Source of the DNA: Polyangiaceae bacterium
Lineage (GTDB): Bacteria > Myxococcota_A > Polyangia > Polyangiales > Polyangiaceae
DNA: 64,000 nt
Reading direction: 5' to 3'
Assembly (NCBI GenBank): GCA_015075635.1
Contig: JABTUA010000002.1
Span: forward strand, 992,001 to 1,056,000
Below the pieces are notes generated by a model. The model saw only the letters and a program-made list of their open reading frames with translations. It was not told where the DNA came from and ran no database searches. Position 1 is the first letter of the stretch. Each line of letters starts with the position of its first letter. Made by a program: the position numbers and the translations under genes. Positions 15,090 to 22,275 of this stretch are shown one piece after another.

Positions 15090-17456
15090 CTACGCCTCGG
15101 CGGGCGCTTCCTCCTCGGCGGGCTTCTCCGGGGCAGCCTCCGGCTCGGCCTTCGCGAGCTTCTCTTCCCCGCACGCCTGAGCCAGGAGCTCGACGATGTC
15201 CAAGTTCTGGATCTCGCCCTCCTTCTCCTGGTCCTTGATGCCGTCGGTCAGCATCGTCATGCAGAAGGGGCACGCCGTAGCGATGGTCTTGGCGCCGGTC
15301 TCGAGCAGCTGCTTGGTGCGCTTGACGTTCACGCGATCCTTGTTCTGCTCCTCCATCCACATCTGCGCGCCGCCGGCGCCGCAGCACAGGCCCTTGTTGC
15401 GGGTCCAGTGCTCGGGCTCGACCAGCTCGACGCCGGGAATGCGCCTGAGGATCTCGCGGGGCGACTCGTAGATCTCGTTGTAGCGGCCCAGGTAGCAGGA
15501 GTCGTGGTACACGACCCGACCCTTCACGCCGTTCTTGGGCTTCAGTTTGCCCTGCGCCACCAGCTCCAGCAGGTAGTCGGCGTGGTGCACCACCTGCCAC
15601 TTGCCGCCGAAGTCGGGGTACTCGTTGGCGAGGGCGTTGAAGCAGTGCGGGCAGGTGGTGATGATCTTCTTCACCCCGCCCTGCTCCTGGTAGCCGTTGA
15701 TGGTGGCGACGTTCGTCTCGGCCAGCATCATGAACAGGAGCTCGTTGCCGGCGCGCCGGGCGGAGTCCCCCGTGCAGCTCTCCTCTTCGGCCAAGATGGC
15801 GAAGTCCACGCCGGCTTGCTTCAGGAGCGTGGCCGTGGCGCGGGCGATCTTCTTGGCGCGGTCGTCGTAGCTGGCGGCGCAGCCCACCCAGTACAGGACC
15901 TCTGCCTTGGGGTTCGCCGCCATGGTCGGCACGTCCAGGCCCTCAGCCCAGCTCGCCCGATCGACCCGCGACAGGTTCCACGGGTTGCCGTTGGTCTCCA
16001 TGCCCTGGAACGGCTTGTTCAGCTCCTGCGGGAAGCTCTCGCCGCGGATCATCACCAGGTTGCGGCGCATCTGCACGATCTTGTCCACGTAGGTGATCAT
16101 CACCGGGCACTGCTCCTCGCAGGCGCGGCAGGTCGTGCACGCCCAGAGCACGTCCTCGTGGACGACGTTCGGGACCAGATCGATGGGCTTGTACTCCGGC
16201 TTCTTCTCGGCCTCCGCCTCGGCGCCCTGGGCCTTCTTCTCCTCACCTTCGGCCTCCGGCTTCGCCTCGGCTTCCGACTTCGCCTCCTCTTCCGGCTTCG
16301 CCTCCTCCGGGTTGGGCTCCTCCGCGGGCTTCGTGCTCAGGTCCACCCGCGGGATCTCCCCGACCTCCAGCAGCTCCTCCTGCCGCTCGTAGAGGTGATC
16401 TCGCAGATCCAGGGTCAAGAACTTCGGGCTCAGCATCTTGCCGGTGGTGGCCGCCGGGCAGTTGTCCGAGCAGCGGCCGCACTCCGTGCAAGTGTAGAAA
16501 TCGAGCACGTCTTTCCAGGTGAAATGGTCGATGCGCGCGTAGCCGATCGGCGCGGCGAGCATGTCCTCGCGCTCCATCGCCTTCTCCACCTTGGCCATCA
16601 GCTCTTCGGTGTTCTTGGCGAGCGGGCGGAGGCGTCCCGGCGGCGTGATGTCGCTGAGCGCGACGTTGGGGATCGCGGTGATGATGTGGAAGTGCTTCGA
16701 GTACGGCAGGATGTTCAGGAAGATCAGCACCAGCGACGAGTGCACCCAGAAGCCGATGTTGCCGAGCACGGCCAGCGTGCGCACGTCCGCGCCGCTCAGC
16801 GCCAACGCCCACAGGCTGCCGACGGGCTCCGGGTAGGGGTGGAAGGCCAGCTGACCCGTCGGCGGCGCCAGCGGCTTCACCAGATTCGCCGCGGTGCCGC
16901 ACCAGTCCGAGGTCCTGGTGCCACACTCCGTGCCGAGCTTGTGGTTCAGGGCGATGGCCGCGCCGTCGTAGAGCTGGTCGGCGATCATCATCGTCGCGAT
17001 GATGCCCAGGATGACCAGGCCTTCACCCGACAGCGTCATGCGCTTCTGCTTGTTGAGCGTGCGGTAGTAGACGAACACGCAGACGCCGACGACGACCAGC
17101 GTCGAGATCACGTCCTTCAGGAATCCGTAAACCTGCCCGAGCGTGTCCTTCGGGCCGAGGATCCACAGGTTGAAGGTCGGGTCGAAGCCCCGGCCCCAGA
17201 GCACCAGCGTGCGCAACAGCAGCACGACGAAGCCGACGAAGATCAGCTGATGCGCGATCCCCGCGGTCAGGTAGTAGCGCATCTTTTTCTGGAAGAACGC
17301 GAAGGTCCAGACGCGCCCCAGACGCTCGCCGATGGAGCCGAAGCGGCTCTCGTGGGTCGGTCCTCCGACTTTGAGCAACCCCCAGCGTTGACTCGCGCTC
17401 CACAGGAACGCGCCAGTCAGACTCAGGATGATCACGGCCATCGCTACGGGATTCAT
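15090..17456 (-). CDS. membrane-bound Fe-S oxidoreductase (EtfD/HdrD-like)
   Basis: 788 residues. About five or six membrane helices (residues 3-300) resemble the NarI-like part of this family. Two ferredoxin-type motifs, CTECGRCSDNCPA (about 325-337) and CTTCRACEEQCPV (about 440-452), bind 4Fe-4S clusters; two CCG domains follow, one with CCGAGG. Members pass electrons to menaquinone from electron-transfer flavoprotein (EtfD) or other donors. No etfAB lies in this window. An unusual 55-residue insert of Lys/Pro/Glu/Ala repeats (about 375-430) sits between the two ferredoxin motifs, and a similar acidic tail ends the protein. Confidence 0.85.
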   Translation of the reverse strand: MNPVAMAVIILSLTGAFLWSASQRWGLLKVGGPTHESRFGSIGERLGRVWTFAFFQKKMRYYLTAGIAHQLIFVGFVVLLLRTLVLWGRGFDPTFNLWILGPKDTLGQVYGFLKDVISTLVVVGVCVFVYYRTLNKQKRMTLSGEGLVILGIIATMMIADQLYDGAAIALNHKLGTECGTRTSDWCGTAANLVKPLAPPTGQLAFHPYPEPVGSLWALALSGADVRTLAVLGNIGFWVHSSLVLIFLNILPYSKHFHIITAIPNVALSDITPPGRLRPLAKNTEELMAKVEKAMEREDMLAAPIGYARIDHFTWKDVLDFYTCTECGRCSDNCPAATTGKMLSPKFLTLDLRDHLYERQEELLEVGEIPRVDLSTKPAEEPNPEEAKPEEEAKSEAEAKPEAEGEEKKAQGAEAEAEKKPEYKPIDLVPNVVHEDVLWACTTCRACEEQCPVMITYVDKIVQMRRNLVMIRGESFPQELNKPFQGMETNGNPWNLSRVDRASWAEGLDVPTMAANPKAEVLYWVGCAASYDDRAKKIARATATLLKQAGVDFAILAEEESCTGDSARRAGNELLFMMLAETNVATINGYQEQGGVKKIITTCPHCFNALANEYPDFGGKWQVVHHADYLLELVAQGKLKPKNGVKGRVVYHDSCYLGRYNEIYESPREILRRIPGVELVEPEHWTRNKGLCCGAGGAQMWMEEQNKDRVNVKRTKQLLETGAKTIATACPFCMTMLTDGIKDQEKEGEIQNLDIVELLAQACGEEKLAKAEPEAAPEKPAEEEAPAEA

Positions 17457-17569
17457 GGGCAGGGCTCCACGCGCGCGGGTTTCGAAGAGGTCTTAGGGCG
17501 CCATGCTGCTTCGCGTCAACCAAGGAGCCGCGACGGGGCCGCGAAATAATCGCCCGTGGGCCTGCGATG

Positions 17570-18127
17570 CTAGGCGCGCCCGCTGAGGCGCAGCCAAATC
17601 AAGAGCAGAACCCAAAGGAAAACGACCACCGCCACCCACACCACCACGCGGCTGCTCCGCGCCGGCGCCGCGGGCGGCGGAGCTTCCTCGGGCGCCGACT
17701 CTGGAGGCGCCATGGCCTCCTCTTCGGTGAGCACCGGCGGCGCCTTCGGCCGCTCGATGCGCCGCACCTCGGGATCCGGCACGTCCGCCGGCACGATGCT
17801 GAGCAAGAGCAGGCCCCGCGGCAGGTTCGGGTTGTCGGAGATGCCGCCGCGCTCCGGGATCCGGATCACGATGCTGCGCCCGGACGAGGTGGACTCGATG
17901 CTGCTCTCTCCGCGAACGGGCAGCGTGACCTGCACGACCTCGCCGAGCTCTTTCCTGCCACGCACCGAGATCGCGCCGGAGCGTTCGCACTTGTCGCAGC
18001 CACCGCCTTCGCAGGTGGCGCACTTCAGGTTGCGCGGCAGCTCGAACTCGATCAGCGCACCCTCGTCCAGCCACTCCGCTGCGACGCGGATGCGGTGGAT
18101 CACGTCGGGCCCGCGGGGCACGTCCAC
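17570..18127 (-). CDS. tail-anchored protein with DnaJ-like zinc finger
   Basis: About 185 residues from GTG 18127 (197 from TTG 18163). The segment at about 35-65 has CATCEGGGCDKCE, the CxxCxGxG zinc module of DnaJ, followed by a beta-rich stretch resembling the DnaJ client-binding domain. There is no J domain. A Pro/Glu/Ala linker leads to a single C-terminal membrane helix (about 162-180), so it is probably tail-anchored with the finger in the cytosol. GTG 18127 is chosen because GGAAAGG precedes it. A membrane chaperone adaptor is a guess. Confidence 0.65.
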   Translation of the reverse strand: MDVPRGPDVIHRIRVAAEWLDEGALIEFELPRNLKCATCEGGGCDKCERSGAISVRGRKELGEVVQVTLPVRGESSIESTSSGRSIVIRIPERGGISDNPNLPRGLLLLSIVPADVPDPEVRRIERPKAPPVLTEEEAMAPPESAPEEAPPPAAPARSSRVVVWVAVVVFLWVLLLIWLRLSGRA

Positions 18128-18247
18128 CGCGCCGGTGACCTTTCCTAGGCGATGGCGCGACAAATCTGGGTGATCGTACCCTCAGGGCCGGCCTCGGCGT
18201 AGGGGATTTTGCCGAGGCCAGCGGGGTCCGTGGTTTGCCCGATGCCC

Positions 18248-19435
18248 TCAGCCGCCGGGCGCCACCCAAATGGCCCGGGCAACGCTGGCGCAAACGCAGG
18301 CCAGTACCACCCAGAGCGGAGAGGCGCGCCACCGGAGCAGCAGCGCGAGACCCACCAGCGAAACGGCCACGTCGAAGGGGCCACGTATCGCTTTGGTACA
18401 CACCGGATCGTAGAGGGCGGCGCCCAGCAGGCCCACGACGGCCGCGTTCACCCCGGCCACCGCGCGCACGGCGCCGGGTCGCGACGCGACCGAACGCCAG
18501 AGCGGGAGCACGGCCGCGGCGAGCAAGAGGCCGGGCAGGAAGATCGTGCACAGCGCCACGAGCGCGCCGCCAGCTCCGGCGATCCGCGAGCCAAGGTAGG
18601 CCGCGAACGAGAACATCGGACCCGGAATGGCCTGCGCTGCGCCATAGCCGGCGACGAACTCGCTCGCCGAGACCCAGCCCGGACGGACGACGGCCTCCTC
18701 GAGCAGCGGCAACACGACGTGGCCACCGCCGAACACCAGACCGCCGGCGCGGTAGAACGCGTCCGCCACGGCCCAGAGCCCGCCGAACCCACGCGCGGCG
18801 ATCGGCAGCCCGACGAGCCCGAGGGCGAAGGCCGCGAGCAGCGCGAGACCGAGCTTGGGTCCGTAGCGCAAGCGGAGCGCGCTCGGGCCCGGCAGCGCGC
18901 CGCCGCGACACACGAACATGCCGAGCAGCGCCCCTGCGGCGATCACCACGAGCTGCACCCATGCCGCACCTGCGAGCAGCAGCACCAGCGCGGAGGCGAT
19001 CGCGATGCTGGCACGCGGCACGTCGGGGCAGAGCTGCCGCGCCATGCCGATGAGCCCGTGCGCCACCACCGCCACCGCCACGAGCGCGAGACCGTGGAGC
19101 GCTCCTCGTCCGAGCGCGCTCGAGAGCTGGGGCAACAGCGCCGCGAACGCGAAGAGCAACGCCGCGGACGGCAGCGTGAACGCGGCGAAGGCAGCGAGCC
19201 CGCCGGGGAGACCCGCGCGGGTGAGGCCCAGACAGAACCCGAGCTGACTGGACGCCGGCCCCGGCAAGAACTGGCAGAGCGCGAGCAGCTCGGCGAGCTC
19301 GGTCTCGCTCACCCACCTCCGCTTCTCGACCAGCTCTTGGCGGTAGTAGCCGATGTGAGCGATGGGCCCGCCGAACGAGGTCAGGCCGAGCTTGGCGAAG
19401 GTCGCCAAGACCTCGAGCGCCGACCCCTCCCTCAT
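18248..19435 (-). CDS. chrA: chromate transporter, two CHR domains
   Basis: 395 residues with about ten membrane helices in two homologous halves. The N-terminal CHR domain has FGGPIAHIGYYRQE and LPGPASSQLG; the C-terminal half has FGGGHVVLPLLEE and IPGPMFSFAAYLG. This is the standard two-domain ChrA that exports chromate in exchange for protons in the inner membrane. The ATG follows CCGGAG. No ChrB regulator or chromate reductase is adjacent, so the physiological substrate is not certain from context. Confidence 0.9.
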   Translation of the reverse strand: MREGSALEVLATFAKLGLTSFGGPIAHIGYYRQELVEKRRWVSETELAELLALCQFLPGPASSQLGFCLGLTRAGLPGGLAAFAAFTLPSAALLFAFAALLPQLSSALGRGALHGLALVAVAVVAHGLIGMARQLCPDVPRASIAIASALVLLLAGAAWVQLVVIAAGALLGMFVCRGGALPGPSALRLRYGPKLGLALLAAFALGLVGLPIAARGFGGLWAVADAFYRAGGLVFGGGHVVLPLLEEAVVRPGWVSASEFVAGYGAAQAIPGPMFSFAAYLGSRIAGAGGALVALCTIFLPGLLLAAAVLPLWRSVASRPGAVRAVAGVNAAVVGLLGAALYDPVCTKAIRGPFDVAVSLVGLALLLRWRASPLWVVLACVCASVARAIWVAPGG

Positions 19436-19442
19436 CTCCGGG

Positions 19443-19919
19443 TCACTTCTTCTTCTCGCGCGGGCCCTTCTGGCAGCGCCCTTCCTCGCAGATCGGCTCA
19501 CACGTCCACGGGTCGCACTGCGCCATGGTGCCGCAGCCGTTCTTCTTCGCGTCCTTCACCAGGGCGTCGAGCTTCTTGCTGGTCGCCTTGTCCACGACGC
19601 CGCCGCAGTCGTTGCCGGGGATCTTGGAGAGCTGCGCGGGGAAGCAGCCGCAGTCCGCGTCCTTCTTGCACTCGTTCTTGGCGGTGGTCAGGAGCTCGTC
19701 GAAGTCGTGCAGCGTCTTGTCGCAGCCCTTGAGCTCTTTGGGCGGAGCGGCCTCGGGCTCGGCCGACGCTGCGGGCCCGGGATCTTCCGTCTTGGGCGCC
19801 TCGCTCTCGGGCTTGGCGCTCTCGACGGGCGCCGCTGCTTCTTCGGTGGCGGGCTTCTTGCCGCATGCAGCGAGGGCGAGCAGGAACGAAAGGGTGAGTG
19901 TGGCAGCGGTTCTGATCAT
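19443..19919 (-). CDS. Cys-rich lipoprotein
   Basis: 158 residues: signal peptide with lipobox LAAC, then a Glu/Ala/Pro-rich linker (about 22-65) and a compact domain with ten cysteines and many lysines, ending in Lys-rich REKKK. Probably an extracytoplasmic disulfide-bonded domain; the spacing of its last cysteines recalls the eight-cysteine lipoproteins of myxobacteria. It ends eight bases upstream of chrA on the same strand, so they may share a transcript. Confidence 0.75.
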   Translation of the reverse strand: MIRTAATLTLSFLLALAACGKKPATEEAAAPVESAKPESEAPKTEDPGPAASAEPEAAPPKELKGCDKTLHDFDELLTTAKNECKKDADCGCFPAQLSKIPGNDCGGVVDKATSKKLDALVKDAKKNGCGTMAQCDPWTCEPICEEGRCQKGPREKKK

Positions 19920-19934
19920 GGGGCCGGCAGGCTA
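19920..19934 (-). promoter_or_regulatory. -10 box of a likely leaderless promoter
   Basis: On the minus strand TAGCCT (19929-19934) ends nine bases before the ATG at 19919. Confidence 0.45.
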
Positions 19935-19975
19935 GCGCAGTCGCCCTCGGCGGTCACGCCGGTCGCGGGGTGGTA

Positions 19976-19987
19976 TAGGCTGAGCCC
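19976..19987 (+). promoter_or_regulatory. -10 box of a likely leaderless promoter
   Basis: TAGGCT at 19976-19981 ends six bases before the GTG at 19988. Confidence 0.55.
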
Positions 19988-20242
19988 GTGCTTCCGAGCG
20001 ACACCCACCCAGTCGTCGCCGCGCTCCTCACCGAGGGCTACCGGCGCATGTCTTGCGCGGAGAAGATGGCGCGAGTGTGCGCGCTGTCACGAGCCGTGCA
20101 GCAGCTAGGCCTCGCCGACGTCCGGCGCGCGCACGCAGGGGCCGACGAGCGTGAGCTCGCGCTGCGGCTCGCCTCACGCCGCCTCGATCCGGAGCTCATG
20201 CGCCGCGCGTTCGGCTGGGACCCTGCGGTCGAAGGGTACTGA
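19988..20242 (+). CDS. small partner of AbiEii-like nucleotidyltransferase
   Basis: 84 residues, helical and Arg/Ala-rich, no signal peptide. Its stop overlaps the start of the nucleotidyltransferase gene (TGATG), so they are made together. Small helical proteins are often encoded just upstream of AbiEii-like nucleotidyltransferases and are candidate antitoxins; that role is inferred from position only. Confidence 0.65.
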   Translation: MLPSDTHPVVAALLTEGYRRMSCAEKMARVCALSRAVQQLGLADVRRAHAGADERELALRLASRRLDPELMRRAFGWDPAVEGY

Positions 20243-20820
20243 TGGTCCTCGGCGACCCGCTGCTCGTGGTTGGGCTGCTGGTGCGGGCCTTCGATGAGCT
20301 TGGGATCCGGTACGTCGTGGGCGGTTCGGTGGCGAGCTCGGTATACGGCGTGCCCCGCTCGACCCAAGACGTCGACGTGGTGGCCGAGTTGTTCGGGAAG
20401 CACGTCGACCCGTTCGTCGCCGCGTTGCGCGACGATTTCTACGTGGATGCGGACATGATTCGCGACGCACTGGCGAGACAATCCAGCTTCAATGTCGTCC
20501 ACCTGAAGACGATGTTCAAAGCCGACGTCTTCGTCTTCAAGCGCGACCCTTGGATGACGAGCGAGATGAATCGGGCACGCGTCGAGACACTGGACTCAGA
20601 GGGCGGGCCGCTGACGGTGCGGTTCGCGTCGCCCGAAGACACCCTCCTGCACAAGCTCGTCTGGTATCGCCTGGGGAACGAGATCTCCGAGCGGCAATGG
20701 GGCGACGTCCGCGGAATCGTCGAGATCCAGGGCGAGCGCCTGGATCGGGGCTACCTGGCGACCTGGTCCGGACCGCTCGGAGTCGCGGATCTCCTCGAGC
20801 GCGCGCTGTCAGACCCCTAG
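20242..20820 (+). CDS. AbiEii-like nucleotidyltransferase
   Basis: 192 residues. GGSVASSVYG at about 28-37 followed by STQDVDVVA (41-49) gives the GS...DxD signature of the nucleotidyltransferase fold, and residues about 125-165 (SPEDTLLHKLVWY) match the conserved second half of AbiEii-type proteins. In type IV toxin-antitoxin pairs the AbiEii toxin transfers nucleotides to RNA or protein. Here it could equally be a stand-alone housekeeping relative, since the partner gene is not a recognisable AbiEi. Confidence 0.75.
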   Translation: MVLGDPLLVVGLLVRAFDELGIRYVVGGSVASSVYGVPRSTQDVDVVAELFGKHVDPFVAALRDDFYVDADMIRDALARQSSFNVVHLKTMFKADVFVFKRDPWMTSEMNRARVETLDSEGGPLTVRFASPEDTLLHKLVWYRLGNEISERQWGDVRGIVEIQGERLDRGYLATWSGPLGVADLLERALSDP

Positions 20821-20865
20821 ACTGCTTCGACCCGAGCGTGCGCCGCGCCGCACGGTCGAAGGCCG

Positions 20866-21582
20866 CTACTTTGCGCAGATGAAGTACTGCTTGGGCAGCG
20901 AGCTCGTCGTCACCGGCTTGCAGCTCGCCCCGGCAGGGTAGACGCACTCCGTCGGGGAGGTCTTGGTCGGATCGCAGAGCTGGGTCGCGAAGGTAGTGGT
21001 GGCGCCGCCGTCCAAGGTGGTCTTCTCGCACTCGCTCGTGGCCTTGCAGGTGGCCGATGACGAGGGGTTCAGCAACTTCGAGATCAGGCAACAGACCTGC
21101 CCCGACGCGCAGTCGTTGTTGCTGTCGCACTGGATGGTGAGCGTCGAGCACGAGGCGGCCGACGCCTGGCAGACGAAGCTCGGACCCGCGTCGCCGCTCG
21201 AGTAGCAACACTTGCCGCCGTTCGCGAGGCTGCACTTCGGCGCAGCTTCGCCGCACCAGACCGACCCCGCGACGCCCACGACGGGAGCGGATGCCTCCAC
21301 CGCGACGTCGACCGGCGCATCGACTGACGCATCGCTGCTGCCGCCGGCCCCTGCGGCTCCGCCGCTGCCTCCGGTGGCCGCGCCGGCAGTACCGCCTTCG
21401 CCACCCGTGGCCGCGCCGGCGCTGCCGCCCGCGGCGTTCGTCCCGCCGGTTGCTCCTCCGCTTCCCGCCGAACCGCTGGCCCCGCCAGCGTTCGCGGTGT
21501 TGGTGCTGCTCGAGCTACAAGCCCAGATCAGAAGGAGAAGCACTGCTCCGCACGACCCGAGACGAACCTGATCGCGTCGCAT
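20866..21582 (-). CDS. lipoprotein with Gly/Ala linker and Cys-rich domain
   Basis: 238 residues. Signal peptide with lipobox IWAC (Cys 23), then ~60 residues of Gly/Ala/Ser/Thr linker, then an Asp/Val-rich spacer and a C-terminal domain with 13 cysteines. The long flexible linker probably holds the domain away from the membrane. No family recognised. The ATG at 21582 has TAGCAT seven bases upstream, better than an in-frame ATG at 21618. Confidence 0.75.
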   Translation of the reverse strand: MRRDQVRLGSCGAVLLLLIWACSSSSTNTANAGGASGSAGSGGATGGTNAAGGSAGAATGGEGGTAGAATGGSGGAAGAGGSSDASVDAPVDVAVEASAPVVGVAGSVWCGEAAPKCSLANGGKCCYSSGDAGPSFVCQASAASCSTLTIQCDSNNDCASGQVCCLISKLLNPSSSATCKATSECEKTTLDGGATTTFATQLCDPTKTSPTECVYPAGASCKPVTTSSLPKQYFICAK

Positions 21583-21595
21583 CGACGGAATGCTA
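21583..21595 (-). promoter_or_regulatory. -10 box of a likely leaderless promoter
   Basis: On the minus strand TAGCAT (21590-21595) ends seven bases before the ATG at 21582. Confidence 0.5.
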
Positions 21596-21660
21596 GCGGC
21601 CGGACAGCGGGCCGCCAAGCGCGAGCGCCGTGCCGGCGCGCAACACCTGCGCCGTTTCCC

Positions 21661-22275
21661 CTACAGCTCGATGACGACGACTCGCTCGTCCTCGGGCTTG
21701 GTCAGCTCGAGCTCGAGCGAGTAGGTCTTGGGCCCGACGCGTGCGCCCAGCATCACCTGGATGGGCGGGTTCTCGCCGCCCAGCTTCTCGAGCCGCACGC
21801 GCACGCGGTACTTGCCTCGAGGCGGATCGCCCTCCTCCAGGTACACGTTCTCCATGTTCTGGCCGCGGCAGGCGTTGGCCTTGCCGGGACAGTCGCGATC
21901 CTTGACCAGGCCGCTCTTGGCCGCACGCCCCACCTCGGCGAGCTCGCCGTTCGGGTCCGTCACTTCCAGGTCCACGTCGGCGTTGGGCTGGCTCCAGGCG
22001 ACGGCGAACTGCACGAGCCCCGTCGCGACGCCGCAGCCCTCGTCGATGATGCCGTTGCAGTTGTCGTCGCGCGCGTTGAAACACTGCTCCGTACCGCTGG
22101 GCGTGCAGGCTTGCTTGACCACCACGCCCGGGGTCGCGACGAGCTGGATGATGCGCGGGCCCTTTTCGCTCGCCGGCGCAGCGGCGTGCTTCTTCCCGCA
22201 GCCCGTGAGCGCAAATGCCAGAAGGGCGCTCACGACGAGCGCCCCTCTCGGTGCGGAGACTCGGCGTCCGCTCAC
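21661..22275 (-). CDS. lipoprotein with MopE-like motif and YfaP-like domain
   Basis: 204 residues from GTG 22275. Lipobox LTGC (Cys 26). Residues about 60-80 contain CFNARDDNCNGIIDEGC, the short metal-binding-type motif seen in MopE-like myxobacterial surface proteins. The rest (about 85-204) is beta-rich and resembles YfaP/DUF2135 (AWSQPNADVDLEVTDPNG). The GTG overlaps the stop of the HEAT-repeat gene (GTGA), so the two proteins are coupled and may work together in the envelope. Confidence 0.75.
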   Translation of the reverse strand: MSGRRVSAPRGALVVSALLAFALTGCGKKHAAAPASEKGPRIIQLVATPGVVVKQACTPSGTEQCFNARDDNCNGIIDEGCGVATGLVQFAVAWSQPNADVDLEVTDPNGELAEVGRAAKSGLVKDRDCPGKANACRGQNMENVYLEEGDPPRGKYRVRVRLEKLGGENPPIQVMLGARVGPKTYSLELELTKPEDERVVVIEL

